A DNA stretch of 33,098 bases, taken from assembly GCA_003599815.1 (NCBI GenBank), contig QZJZ01000003.1:1-33098 (forward strand). Reading direction: 5' to 3'. Positions 8,400 through 18,287 of this stretch are shown piece after piece. Source of the stretch: Candidatus Auribacter fodinae. Lineage in GTDB: Bacteria; Auribacterota; Auribacteria; Auribacterales; Auribacteraceae. Position numbers and translations under genes: made by a program. The notes under the pieces were generated by a model. That model saw only the letters and a program-made list of their open reading frames with translations, did not search any database and was not told the origin of the DNA. Each line of letters begins with the position of its first letter. Positions within the stretch are counted from its first letter, which is position 1.

Positions 8400-11300
8400 A
8401 TGCTGAAAAAGTATTTTCTGGTTTGGCTCATAGGATCAGTAGCATTGATCTCCACTGCGTACGCGTTGACCGATACCGATTCAGACGGCATGCCCGATGA
8501 CTGGGAAAACCTGTACGGGCTGAACCCTTCAGTAAATGACGCATCCGGTGACCTCGACAATGACGGGATGACAAATATTGCCGAATACGATACCGGCACA
8601 ATTCCTGCAGACAATGATACTGACGACGACTTAATCATCGACGGAGATGAATATACCCCCGGTCTGTCCGACAGCTTTGAAACCGCTTCTTTCAGCCGCT
8701 TGAACTGGGAGTTCAGCGGCAACGCCAACTGGCAGATATGCACCGACTCGATTTATGAAGGGCAGTACGCCGCCTGTTCCCCTCCTCTCGAAAACAACCA
8801 GTCAAGCACATTGAAAATTACTTTCACGGTCGACAAAATCTCACTGCTGACCGTTAAGTTCAGAGTCTCATCAGAGGATGGATTTGACAAACTCAGAATC
8901 GATATTGATTCCACAGCATTCAACGACTATTCCGGTGACCTGCAATGGCAGGAATATAAAAAAGCTATCAGCAGTGGTACTCACACAGTGAAATTTATCT
9001 ACACCAAGGATCCTACAAACAGCTGGTATGAAGACAAAGCGTGGATTGATAATTTTGTAGTTAACGCCGGCGACAGCAAATACGGAACGCATCCCCTCAA
9101 CCCCGACACGGATAACGACGGGCTCCTTGACGGCGTCGAGGTTTTTCAGTATGAATGCGACCCGCTTGTTGTCGATACGGACAACGACACACTGGGCGAC
9201 GGCACTGAAGTACTGACATACGGAACAGACCCTACACTTCAGGACACCGATAACGACGGGTACTACGACAACGAGGAGCTGTTTAACGTCTTCACCGACC
9301 CGCTGAACCCCGACTCCGATAACGATGGGCTCAAAGACGGCGCAGAACTGATTCACGGCACCAGCCCGCTTGCATTCGATACTGATAACGACGGCATGGA
9401 CGACGGATGGGAAATATTCTACGGATTCGAACCGCTGGTCAATGACCGGGATAATGACGGCGATAACGACGGACTCGTCAACGGTGACGAATATACCCTT
9501 TTTACCAATCCGGTTAGCAATGACACAGACTCCGACGGACTCAAAGACGGAGAGGAAGTACATACCTATTTCACCAATCCCCTCACAGCTGATACTGACG
9601 GTGACGGCATGATTGACGGATGGGAAGTATACTTTAATCTCGACCCGCTGGCAGATTCAGCCGGCGGCGACCCTGACAACGACGGGCTGGACAATTACAG
9701 CGAATTTCTCCTTGATACTGCGCCGGATACCGTTGACTCCGATAATGACGGTATCAGCGACATTGACGAAACCCTGCATGTTATTGATATTGAATTTCCG
9801 CTCAATCAGATTACTGATGAGGTTCAGGTCAGGCCCTCTGTCGCTCGTATCGGCAATCAGTATCTTGTCACATGGCAGAAATACGAGCTGGCCGAAACTG
9901 ATAATGACACCTATGATGTCGCGGCACGCTTGTTCAACGCTGAAGGCGATCCGGTTACCGATGAGTTTGTCGTCAATAATTACACGACACTGTCGCAATG
10001 GCTTCCTGTCGCCGCCTCCGCCGGAGGACGGTACCTTGTGGTATGGCACAGCGAGAATCAGGATGGATCTGAGCATGGCGTATACGCCCGATTAATCAAC
10101 AGCGACGGCACGCCGTTCGCCAACGAATTCAGGTGCAATATTTACACCACCAGCAACCAGTCATACCCGGCGGCAGCCTCAAACGGAAGCGTTTTTCTTG
10201 TGGCGTGGAGCAGTGGCGGGCAGGACGGATCACAATATGGTGTGTTCGGGCGGTTCGTCAATCCGTCCGGTGTATTAAGCGAAGAGATACAAATCAATAC
10301 ATATACCGCCGACTGGCAGTATATACCAGCCATAGCGTCCAACGGCAGTTCGTTTCTGGTGACATGGCAAAGTTATGGGCAGGATGGATTTGAACACGGC
10401 ATTTACGGGCAGTTATTTAACAGTAGCGGGCACAAATCAGGCAGTGAATTCAAAATCAGCTCCGCTACAGGCTATAACCAGATGAACCCTTCGGTATGCG
10501 CGGCAGGGTCGGATTATCTTGTCACATGGGAAAGTGTCGGGCAGGATACCGACGGATACGGCATTTTCGCTCAAAGAGTAAGCTCCGCCGGAGTACTGCT
10601 CGGATCAGAATTTCAGGTTAATACCCTGATTGAAGACAATCAGGAAGGCGCTGTCGCCGGGTTTGACGGAACTCATTACCTTGTTGTATGGTCATCAGTC
10701 AATGCATTGTCTGATGCAAACATCAATATTCAGGGACAACTGTTTGACGCCAGCGGGAACAAAGTCGGCAAGGAGTTCCTTCTGAACTCGGCGGCAACAG
10801 GGTACAATTCATCCCCTTCTCTGTCATTTAACGGGACGAATTATTTTATCGTCTGGGAATCAAATACCTATGAAACTGACGATTTTGATATTCACGCCAC
10901 GTTCGCAACCTTATACAGCGGCTACGGCACGTCTCCTGTAACTTCGGATACTGATTATGACGGGCTAAAAGACGGAGACGAATTAAATATCCACAATACC
11001 GACCCATTAAAAGCGGATTCTGATGATGACGGCATGCCTGACGGCTGGGAAATCAATAACGGGTTTAATCCCCTCGCGGCTGACACAACGCACGACAACG
11101 ACGGAGACGGGCTGACGTCACTTGAAGAATACTGGCTCGGTACCAGCCCATTCAGTACCGACAGCGATAACGACGGATTGACCGACGGCGATGAAACAAT
11201 GATTGTAGCATCTCAGGAAAAAAAAGTGAACTCATTCACGCCCCGTGACCAGTCAATGCCTGTTATTGCGTACGGAAATTCATCATTTATGGTTACATGG

Positions 11301-14300
11301 ACCAGTGATAAGCACGACGGAGACAACGATGGAATCAACGGACGGATCATAGACAGCAATTACCAACCTTCAGGCGCTGAATTTCAGGTCAATACGTACA
11401 CGACCGGGAATCAGGAAGTCTCTGCTGTTGCATCCAATGGCTCCAACTACCTCGTTACATGGATGAGCGCCGCGCAGGACGGCTCAGAGACAGGCGTTTA
11501 CGGACGCTATTATACCGATTCCGGCAGTCCTGTAACCAGCGAATTCAGGATCAATTCATACACAGAGGATGAACAGGGATATCCCTCCATCTCGTCCGCA
11601 GGAAACATATTCCTTGTGTGCTGGGATGGATATAACCCTTTCAGCGAATACGATATATATTCAAAACAGTCCACATTGAACGGGTCAACCGCCCAGTTGG
11701 CGAATACCGTACTTAGCAATCAATATTACTATTCCGCGCTGGGAAGCACTACGGCAGGAACATCATCGAACAATTTAACAAAAGACTACATGTTCACAAC
11801 TCCATACTACACTGCAAATTACTCAGGAACAGTTGATTCCATTTACTTCTACGGCGCGATCTACGGCAAACTGCAAATCGCTATTTACGAAGCAGACACC
11901 AACAACGTACCGACACTTCTGAGAGGAATAACGGAAGAATATAATACAGGGTCGCTAGGATGGCACCAGTTTTTCCTCCAGCAAACCGTTGTTCTGGAAA
12001 ATAATAAAAACTATTTTATTGCCCTGCTGAGCGATTCGTCCACCACCACTTTCCGCTATAAATCCGGTAATGGTTTCATCGGGCAACGCCTGTACAGCGC
12101 AGGGTTTCCGGAGATTTCTCCGACAGTGTCCGCGTGGCCTGCCGAAATCAGCGCATTCGCGATGTACGCTGTCGCCGAACGGCCTGACAACTCGCACATG
12201 GATGGCTGGTTCCTGCTCGATACCAGTATTTCCAAGGCGGCCTGCTCGTTCAGCGCTCTGGATACCGGCCCTCTGGCGAAAGTTCGGCTACGATTAAAAA
12301 AGACAGGAACACCGGCAGGAGGCAGTGTATGGGTATCAATTTACACTAATTCCAGCAATAAACCCGGGTCGCTGATAGGCGCTGTTTCGTCCACTGTTGA
12401 CGTATCGCAAATCAGTTCGGATCAATATGGGAGCAATGCTGATTTTTATTTTGGCTCTTCAGTATCTCTTACTGCCGGGCAAACCTACTGGATTGTCCTC
12501 GAAGGAAATTATGCCCGTTCCGCAGGGACAGGAATATCGTGGGGGTACGACAACGACTACACCACATCGCCTGTCGGCGCGAACGCGTCGACACACAACG
12601 GGACTGCATGGTCGGCACAGAACAAATCGCTCCTGTACGCCTCTTGGGTACGCCAGATCGGCGCTGAGGAACTATTTGTCAATCATTACACGTCAGGCTG
12701 GCAATACTCGCCTGTGGTAGAATCCAACGGGTCTTCATACCTCATGACATGGCACAGTTATGGACAGGATGGCGCTGAAGACGGCATATACGCCTATATT
12801 ATTGATTCCAACGGATTGAAAACCGGCGCTGAATTTCAGGTAAACAGCTCTACAACAGCAAGCCAGCGGGATATGCAAGCCGCTTCCGACGGATCCAATT
12901 ATTTCATCGTGTGGGAAGACAATGCAGGGGATGGCGACTCAAGGGCAATAAAAGGCAGGCTGTTCACAGAAACAGGTACTCCTCTTACGGATGAATTCCG
13001 CGTCAACTCCTTCACTCAGGGCGACCAGTTCGACCCGGCTGTGGCGTGTAGCGGCACATACTATCTTGTAGTCTGGGCAAGCACCTTCAACCTTGATACC
13101 GGATCAAATATACACGGACAATTTTACGACCTCACCGGGCAGAAATTCGGCTCTGAGTTCATCGTAAACAGCCTGAAGTCAGGGACACATGCACTGCCGG
13201 ACATCACCAGCGACGGCTCAGAGTTCGTTGTTACCTGGCAAGGAACGAATCTGATATCAAATGCCTACGACATTTTTTATACGCATATCCGCCTGCGCCC
13301 GAATGCCTATGGAACCAATCCGGCTAACGAAGACAGCGACGGCGATGAATTATCGGATGCCGACGAAATTCAGGTTTATTTCACAAACCCTCTGCGCGTC
13401 GATTCCGATTCCGATGGAATAGACGACCATTGGGAACTTAATTACGGGCTTGATCCATTGACTTACTCTGCCAACGATGACCTTGATAACGACGGATACA
13501 ATAACTATGAGGAATACCTCTTCCTGACCAACCCCATCAATAATGATTCAGACAATGACGGCTTAACCGACCAGCAGGAAGCGAAAGAAGTTCGGATTAA
13601 CGTGTATACCACTTCGTCCCAGCTTTATCCTTCAGTTGCGTCCGACGGATCAAACTATTTTATTACATGGACAAGTACAGCGCAGGATACCAACTCAGAA
13701 GGTGTCTATGCAAGGCTTATGGACAACGACGGAGACACAATACGAACTGAATTTCAGATCAATACATATACAACCGGGGTACAGGTTTTTTCCGAAGCCG
13801 CCAGTTCAGGATCATCATATATGGCGGTATGGCAGAGCACCGGACAGGACGGCGACGAAGACGGCGTTTTCGGGCAGATGTTCGACCTGTCAGGCAACCC
13901 CATCAATACTGAGTTCGCTGTGAATACATACACTAACGGGTCGCAGAATTACCCTGCGCTGGCATCAAACGGCACGAATTATTTTGTTGTGTGGGCATCT
14001 TCGCCGCAAGACGGCAGTAACGCCGGCGTGGCTGGACGGTTCTTCGCGCTGGACGGAACTCCTGCCGGAAACGATTTTATTATCAACACCTACACCATCT
14101 CAGCGCAGTATACGCCGTCTGTCGCTACCGATGGCTCAACATATCTCGTAGCATGGACCAGCGCGGAGCAGGATGGATCCAGCTTTGGCGTCTACGGTCG
14201 GCTCTATTCTTCAGCCGGAACACCGCTCACTGCGGAAATGCGCATCAATGCCACCACATCCGAGGTTCAGTATGTCCCTCTCGTCAGTTCTAACGGCGAC

Positions 14301-15515
14301 AACTATCTTGTGGTATGGCAACAATGGGATACCCTGCAAACAAAAGGAAGCATACAGGCTCGTTTGCTCAACAGCGACGGATCTTTCGGGTCCGGCGAGA
14401 TACAGATAAATACATACACCATCTCCAGCAGTTCCAACTGCACAGTATCTTCTGACGGCAACGGATACCTCGTCGCATGGCAGATATATACCAGCAATGG
14501 AGACCAGGATGTTATCGCGCGGTTTCTGGACAACGACGGGACTCCGGCAAGCTCGGAATTCAGGCTCCATTTTATACGACTGCTGAACCAGCGGTACCCA
14601 TCTCTCGCATCCAACGGCTCCACGTATTACGCGGCATGGAACAGCAGGTATCAGGATAACTCAGGGTACAGCGTGCACGGCATGTATATCTATCAGTATG
14701 AAAATGAACTGCGCACAGACCCGTTAATCGCGGATACCGATAATGACGGGCTCATCGACAGCGCGGAACCTGCTTACGGTACACGCCCGAATAACCCGGA
14801 TACTGACAACGACGGCATGCCTGACGGCTGGGAAGCCAGCATGGGGCTTGACCCGCTCAGCAACGACTCAGCCGGAGATAAAGATAACGACGGCGTCAGC
14901 AACAAGAACGAATATCTGCATGGAATCCATGCGAACAATACCGACTCGGATAACGACGGGCTCAATGACGGTTTGGAAATTCAGCAGGGATATAACCCTG
15001 CCTCTTCTGATTCGGATAATGACACACTCCCCGATGGATGGGAAGTCAATTACAACATGAACCCGCTTTCTGACAACAGGTATGACGACAACGACAATGA
15101 CGGGCTTTCAAACGAAAAAGAGTTCTTAAATAACACCAACCCGCTGTATCAGGATACTGATGGCGATTCTCAGGATGATATGTTTGAAGTGATCGCAGGA
15201 ACAGAACCGGATGATGAAACCGATTATTTCAGTCAGGAAGTCACAACTGACGCCGCCGGCTCAGCAATAGTCCGTTTCCCATGCGAAGAAGGAAGAGTGT
15301 ATCGTATTTTCTACACGGACAACCTGAGCACTGCATCCCGCCAGTTCGGCGCTGATATTTCTACCGGTTCGCCGGGAATGTATGATTTTATCGACAATGG
15401 GTACGATTTTGAAAATAATGGTTCTTTTGAAGAATCAAATGACATTATTCCATCAAATGACAATCGTGTCACATCGCGATTCTACATCATATACATTTCA
15501 GATCCCGCTTTTTGA
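8400..15515 (+). CDS. Giant secreted protein: TSP3-type Ca-binding stretches alternating with three seven-repeat (beta-propeller-like) blocks
   Basis: 2371 residues. Residues 1-22 are a Sec signal peptide (basic start, hydrophobic core, 'AYA' cleavage site). The order is: TSP3-type Asp-rich repeat (~25-85, 'DTDSDGMPD'); beta-sandwich module (~93-225); TSP3 block (~228-463); seven repeats (~465-840); TSP3 block (~845-938); seven repeats (~940-1635) interrupted after the third by ~320 residues; TSP3 block (~1637-1728); seven repeats (1730-~2105); TSP3 block (~2105-2275); and a beta-rich C-terminal module (~2280-2371). Each repeat is ~54 residues with the consensus E-F-x-V/I-N-x-Y-T-x(3)-Q, then a Y/F-L-V-x-W strand, then 'QDG...GVYGR'. 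TSP3-type DxDxDG loops bind calcium. The repeats resemble unassigned beta-strand repeats common in large bacterial surface proteins. Expected location is the cell surface or outside; a role in adhesion or polysaccharide binding is inference. No sortase, PEP-CTERM or type IX sorting signal is visible at the C-terminus. Confidence 0.85.
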   Translation: MLKKYFLVWLIGSVALISTAYALTDTDSDGMPDDWENLYGLNPSVNDASGDLDNDGMTNIAEYDTGTIPADNDTDDDLIIDGDEYTPGLSDSFETASFSRLNWEFSGNANWQICTDSIYEGQYAACSPPLENNQSSTLKITFTVDKISLLTVKFRVSSEDGFDKLRIDIDSTAFNDYSGDLQWQEYKKAISSGTHTVKFIYTKDPTNSWYEDKAWIDNFVVNAGDSKYGTHPLNPDTDNDGLLDGVEVFQYECDPLVVDTDNDTLGDGTEVLTYGTDPTLQDTDNDGYYDNEELFNVFTDPLNPDSDNDGLKDGAELIHGTSPLAFDTDNDGMDDGWEIFYGFEPLVNDRDNDGDNDGLVNGDEYTLFTNPVSNDTDSDGLKDGEEVHTYFTNPLTADTDGDGMIDGWEVYFNLDPLADSAGGDPDNDGLDNYSEFLLDTAPDTVDSDNDGISDIDETLHVIDIEFPLNQITDEVQVRPSVARIGNQYLVTWQKYELAETDNDTYDVAARLFNAEGDPVTDEFVVNNYTTLSQWLPVAASAGGRYLVVWHSENQDGSEHGVYARLINSDGTPFANEFRCNIYTTSNQSYPAAASNGSVFLVAWSSGGQDGSQYGVFGRFVNPSGVLSEEIQINTYTADWQYIPAIASNGSSFLVTWQSYGQDGFEHGIYGQLFNSSGHKSGSEFKISSATGYNQMNPSVCAAGSDYLVTWESVGQDTDGYGIFAQRVSSAGVLLGSEFQVNTLIEDNQEGAVAGFDGTHYLVVWSSVNALSDANINIQGQLFDASGNKVGKEFLLNSAATGYNSSPSLSFNGTNYFIVWESNTYETDDFDIHATFATLYSGYGTSPVTSDTDYDGLKDGDELNIHNTDPLKADSDDDGMPDGWEINNGFNPLAADTTHDNDGDGLTSLEEYWLGTSPFSTDSDNDGLTDGDETMIVASQEKKVNSFTPRDQSMPVIAYGNSSFMVTWTSDKHDGDNDGINGRIIDSNYQPSGAEFQVNTYTTGNQEVSAVASNGSNYLVTWMSAAQDGSETGVYGRYYTDSGSPVTSEFRINSYTEDEQGYPSISSAGNIFLVCWDGYNPFSEYDIYSKQSTLNGSTAQLANTVLSNQYYYSALGSTTAGTSSNNLTKDYMFTTPYYTANYSGTVDSIYFYGAIYGKLQIAIYEADTNNVPTLLRGITEEYNTGSLGWHQFFLQQTVVLENNKNYFIALLSDSSTTTFRYKSGNGFIGQRLYSAGFPEISPTVSAWPAEISAFAMYAVAERPDNSHMDGWFLLDTSISKAACSFSALDTGPLAKVRLRLKKTGTPAGGSVWVSIYTNSSNKPGSLIGAVSSTVDVSQISSDQYGSNADFYFGSSVSLTAGQTYWIVLEGNYARSAGTGISWGYDNDYTTSPVGANASTHNGTAWSAQNKSLLYASWVRQIGAEELFVNHYTSGWQYSPVVESNGSSYLMTWHSYGQDGAEDGIYAYIIDSNGLKTGAEFQVNSSTTASQRDMQAASDGSNYFIVWEDNAGDGDSRAIKGRLFTETGTPLTDEFRVNSFTQGDQFDPAVACSGTYYLVVWASTFNLDTGSNIHGQFYDLTGQKFGSEFIVNSLKSGTHALPDITSDGSEFVVTWQGTNLISNAYDIFYTHIRLRPNAYGTNPANEDSDGDELSDADEIQVYFTNPLRVDSDSDGIDDHWELNYGLDPLTYSANDDLDNDGYNNYEEYLFLTNPINNDSDNDGLTDQQEAKEVRINVYTTSSQLYPSVASDGSNYFITWTSTAQDTNSEGVYARLMDNDGDTIRTEFQINTYTTGVQVFSEAASSGSSYMAVWQSTGQDGDEDGVFGQMFDLSGNPINTEFAVNTYTNGSQNYPALASNGTNYFVVWASSPQDGSNAGVAGRFFALDGTPAGNDFIINTYTISAQYTPSVATDGSTYLVAWTSAEQDGSSFGVYGRLYSSAGTPLTAEMRINATTSEVQYVPLVSSNGDNYLVVWQQWDTLQTKGSIQARLLNSDGSFGSGEIQINTYTISSSSNCTVSSDGNGYLVAWQIYTSNGDQDVIARFLDNDGTPASSEFRLHFIRLLNQRYPSLASNGSTYYAAWNSRYQDNSGYSVHGMYIYQYENELRTDPLIADTDNDGLIDSAEPAYGTRPNNPDTDNDGMPDGWEASMGLDPLSNDSAGDKDNDGVSNKNEYLHGIHANNTDSDNDGLNDGLEIQQGYNPASSDSDNDTLPDGWEVNYNMNPLSDNRYDDNDNDGLSNEKEFLNNTNPLYQDTDGDSQDDMFEVIAGTEPDDETDYFSQEVTTDAAGSAIVRFPCEEGRVYRIFYTDNLSTASRQFGADISTGSPGMYDFIDNGYDFENNGSFEESNDIIPSNDNRVTSRFYIIYISDPAF

Positions 15516-16331
15516 CGGCATGTTGAGAGTAATTTTTCCTGATAAAACAGCCCGGATAAACACGTACAACATCACGCCGCATTTATTGTTTATTACAAAC
15601 CAATAAATGTCTTTTTAATAATATCCTAACTCAAACCTTGCCTTAAATAATTATTTAACCCGGTTAAAGTTACACATCATCGGACAAAAGTTAGAATGAT
15701 ACAGGCTCTCTTTTTTTCGCATAGGTGGAAATAAGTCAATAAAAAGGGGAATGAGACAATTGTAAATGGTTCTGATATATGGAATATTGTATGTGTACTT
15801 TTTAATAATTGGGTTTATACGTTAAAAAGTATCGAATATTCATCTAGAGTACAACACCATATGATCTTTGTCAATAAAAGCGACACAAAAAAGTTTATTC
15901 CCTGAGACGAAAGCAATCAGCGCGGCACCTCATGACATTCATCAAGAGCAGTACAACGGCGCCGCAAAGACACGACACCATGAAACACAGCATTGACAGC
16001 ATCCCGATCACGATTACCATTGCTTTTTTCTCAGTGAGTAATAAAGTTCTCCGAGCTGAATGCAGTAAATATGACAACCTTCTTAGACTCGCACGGTAAC
16101 TGCACAACAGCTCTGAGGCATCATGAGTTCCTGACGGACGGAAAAATGATACGCGGCATCGAAATGATTTATTGATTTTCATCATGAATTCGAATCAATC
16201 ATTTTTTTTATGAACGCACCTTGATTTTACTAAGCACCTTTGATTTTACAGCAATTTGAACTTCACCAGAGACCATCAGCCGTAGAAGCGTATCAGGAAG
16301 CCAACCGTTTTTTTAGGAATACAGTATCATC
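15516..16331. other. Gene-poor intergenic sequence
   Basis: First part of a 1.9 kb region without a convincing gene. It contains a 15-bp palindrome with arms TTTAACC/GGTTAAA around a single C (15654-15668), which could be an operator. A minus-strand open frame at 15895-16185 (96 codons, one hydrophobic stretch) has no ribosome binding site, so I do not call it. No clear terminator follows the giant gene. Confidence 0.5.
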
Positions 16332-16413
16332 GCGGGTAACATTACGACCGGGTATTACAGACAATATCACTCACGACTCTGCATCAATTAATACTGGCCG
16401 GGATGTTACCCGC
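16332..16413. repeat. Inverted-repeat element copy 1
   Basis: Perfect 11-bp arms GCGGGTAACAT (16332-16342) and ATGTTACCCGC (16403-16413), 82 bp end to end. The right arm continues as 'TCT(G)AACT', as it does in copy 2. First of three related elements in this intergenic region. Confidence 0.7.
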
Positions 16414-16617
16414 TCTGAACTCAGCTCGGATAACACTGCTTTTAATATTCTCTTTGAATGCCGAATGATATCGCATCCGAATGAAAATACAACACACATC
16501 TTTGATATTCTTTTTTTATTCACCACCCGAACAAAGCACCGGCAACGTTGATGTGCATCTTTGAAATATGACTAGTGATATCATTGGTATTCCCGTGAGA
16601 ATATTTTTAATACAACG

Positions 16618-16698
16618 CGGGTAACGTCACGCTCATGTATTTTTTGATATACCATCATAAGACTATCCCCTTTGACCATGAACGAGATGTTACCCGCT
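16618..16698. repeat. Inverted-repeat element copy 2
   Basis: Arms GCGGGTAACGT (16618-16628) and ATGTTACCCGC (16688-16698), with one mismatch, 81 bp end to end. The right arm and its flank share about 15 bases with copy 1, while the interior is unrelated. The MITE-like element at 16715 begins 16 bp further on. Confidence 0.68.
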
Positions 16699-16714
16699 CT
16701 AACTTGTTAGTTTG

Positions 16715-16866
16715 GGCGTGCTGAAAAAGTTTCTTAATTGCTCTTTTAAAATGTCATCACGAGGAGCGTTAGCGGCGTGGTGATCTCAAAATGAGTAGAG
16801 CGGAGATTGCCACAGCCCCTGCGGGGTTTCGCAATGACAGCCTGTTGTGACTTTTTCATCATTCCC
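16715..16866 (-). mobile_element. MITE-like palindromic element, copy A (152 bp) with 5-bp target duplication
   Basis: The outer ends contain GTGCTGAAAAAG (left) and CTTTTTCATC (right) as imperfect terminal inverted repeats. The core (16752-16839) is an imperfect palindrome starting TGTCATCACGAGGAGCG and ending TTTCGCAATGACA, the widespread 'GTCATTGCGA...GCAATCTC' type of bacterial interspersed repeat. The pentamer AGTTT lies exactly outside both ends (16710-16714 and 16867-16871), as expected for a target-site duplication. No coding capacity, so any transposition would need an enzyme in trans. Copy B at 18288 lies in the opposite orientation. Confidence 0.75.
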
Positions 16867-17043
16867 AGTTTGTTTCTTTCATATTCGATATCAATTAGTT
16901 ACATCTGAATAATTAATAAAATTACACCATGGGTACACACGAGATTATTCACGCTGAGGCACATCGTCATCTTTGATTGACAGCAGTAATGGAGAAATCC
17001 GCTTTAAGAGGGCTGAACCTATAGATAACGAATATGTTCGTAC

Positions 17044-17119
17044 ACGGGAAGCATATCAACCGGATTAACGATATCACATCTGCACGCAGGAGCATCCGTC
17101 CGGTTAATATGCTTCCCGT
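17044..17119. repeat. Inverted-repeat element, 20-bp arms
   Basis: ACGGGAAGCATATCAACCGG (17044-17063) is complementary at 19 of 20 positions to 17100-17119, with a 36-nt loop, 76 bp in all. It has the same size and overall layout as the GCGGGTAA elements around it but a different arm sequence. Confidence 0.7.
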
Positions 17120-17183
17120 ACTGATATGAGATGAGCATCACATTAAACAACACTTCCGCCATAAAAAAGTGGATTGCATAACA

Positions 17184-17257
17184 GGCGGGTAATGCATTAA
17201 TTATTTGATTATGCACCGTAAGATATACACCGTTTCCTGTTTTCAGCATTACCCGCC
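17184..17257. repeat. Inverted-repeat element copy 3
   Basis: Perfect 12-bp arms GGCGGGTAATGC (17184-17195) and GCATTACCCGCC (17246-17257); one more A/T pair extends it to 13. It is 74 bp end to end and ends about 190 bp before the response regulator gene. Confidence 0.7.
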
Positions 17258-17448
17258 TTATTTTTTGCACCATCAGACAGCAATAATAGAGCATTTTCTA
17301 AAAAAATCTATCCATACCCATGCTGATATGATATAATTAAGTGTATTTTAATTGAAGTATTTACCAGCGCACAATCCCGCAAACGCAGGGACTTGATTTA
17401 CCAAGACGTTTTCTTGCAGTATGTTATACAAATATAACAGAGGAAATT

Positions 17449-18183
17449 ATGCCGTTTACCATCTTACTGGTTGATGATGACAAACATTTCAGGGAAATAT
17501 TTCGGTATTATCTCAATGATTATATCATTATTGAAGCTAGTTACGGACGTGATGCCCTGAACATCTTAAAAAAACCGCACCTGATAGACCTAATTGTGCT
17601 CGATCAGATGCTCCCTGATGTTCGCGGCACTGAGCTCCTGCACCAGATGAAACAACTTGCCCCCGAAACCAGCATTATTATTCTTACCGGGCATAGTTCC
17701 AAAGAGGTCGCCATAGACGCTCTTCGCGGGCACGCTGACGACTATATGGAAAAACCTATTGACGTTAACCGAATAAAAAATCTTATTCAAAAGATTCTCG
17801 AAAACAAAATCTTCGGCGATGAAAGCCTGGGCAACGATGTTCCCGGTAAAGTCGAACTGGCGAAAAGTTATATCGAGCGCAACTCGCAGAAAATGGTTTC
17901 TCTCAAGGAAGTCGCTCAGGCGCTGTGCTTAAGCCCAAAATACCTCAGCAGAATATTTAAAGAATCTACCGGCAAGAATTTCACCCATTTCAGGCTGGAA
18001 GTAAAAATGGAAATGGCAAAAAACCTGCTTAAAGCCACTGACTACAATATCAGTCAAGTTGCGGATAAACTCGGTTATGAAAATCCTGAATCCTTTATCC
18101 GCGGATTTAAAAAAGTAACATCTCTGACACCAACTGAATATCGCAAAACGACTGATGACCCTTCCGGGCAATTCCATATCTGA
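17449..18183 (+). CDS. Response regulator, receiver plus AraC-type DNA-binding domain
   Basis: 244 residues. Residues ~4-120 are a receiver (REC) domain: acidic 'VDDD' near 9-11, phospho-accepting Asp52 in 'IVLDQMLPD', Thr in 'IILTGH' and Lys in 'YMEKPID'. Residues ~140-235 are an AraC/XylS domain with two helix-turn-helix motifs ('VSLKEVAQALCLSPKYLSRIFKE' in two parts, then 'ISQVADKLGYENPESFIRGFKK') and the closing 'LTPTEYR'. It should be a phosphorylation-controlled transcription factor of the YesN type. The ATG at 17449 has a good AGAGGAAA ribosome binding site 5-6 nt upstream. No kinase gene is adjacent; the nearest intact one is 9.6 kb away. The gene sits between two inverted MITE copies. 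Confidence 0.93.
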   Translation: MPFTILLVDDDKHFREIFRYYLNDYIIIEASYGRDALNILKKPHLIDLIVLDQMLPDVRGTELLHQMKQLAPETSIIILTGHSSKEVAIDALRGHADDYMEKPIDVNRIKNLIQKILENKIFGDESLGNDVPGKVELAKSYIERNSQKMVSLKEVAQALCLSPKYLSRIFKESTGKNFTHFRLEVKMEMAKNLLKATDYNISQVADKLGYENPESFIRGFKKVTSLTPTEYRKTTDDPSGQFHI

Positions 18184-18184
18184 T

Positions 18185-18208
18185 CGTTCTTAGAACGCTA
18201 TTCTTTTT
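18185..18208 (+). terminator. Possible terminator after the response regulator
   Basis: CGTTCT-T-AGAACG (18185-18197) is a perfect short palindrome starting just past the stop codon, followed within 5 nt by TTCTTTTT. The stem is short. Confidence 0.38.
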
Positions 18209-18287
18209 AAACCTGACGTGCCCCTTCTGATCTGAATAATAAAGATACATCGCCATATTTTTTATTTTTTGTATTTCTGTTAAACTT

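Noticed and set aside
8871-9563. 230-codon minus-strand frame opposite the giant secreted protein
   Set aside because: Antisense shadow of the Asp-rich repeats (DTDNDG reads as valine/isoleucine-rich on the other strand).
15895-16185. Small membrane protein on the minus strand
   Set aside because: One hydrophobic stretch but no ribosome binding site, biased Arg/Ser/Cys content and no family resemblance.
16240-16551. 103-codon plus-strand frame
   Set aside because: It runs through an inverted-repeat element, has no ribosome binding site and reads as low-quality protein sequence.
16332-17257. Integron attC array
   Set aside because: The elements have the right size and AAC...GTT orientation, but the outer bases (GGGTAAC/GTTACCC) do not fit the R-box consensus RYYYAAC/GTTRRRY, and there are no cassette genes or integrase.
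17019-17294. 91-codon minus-strand frame
   Set aside because: It spans two inverted-repeat elements and has no ribosome binding site.
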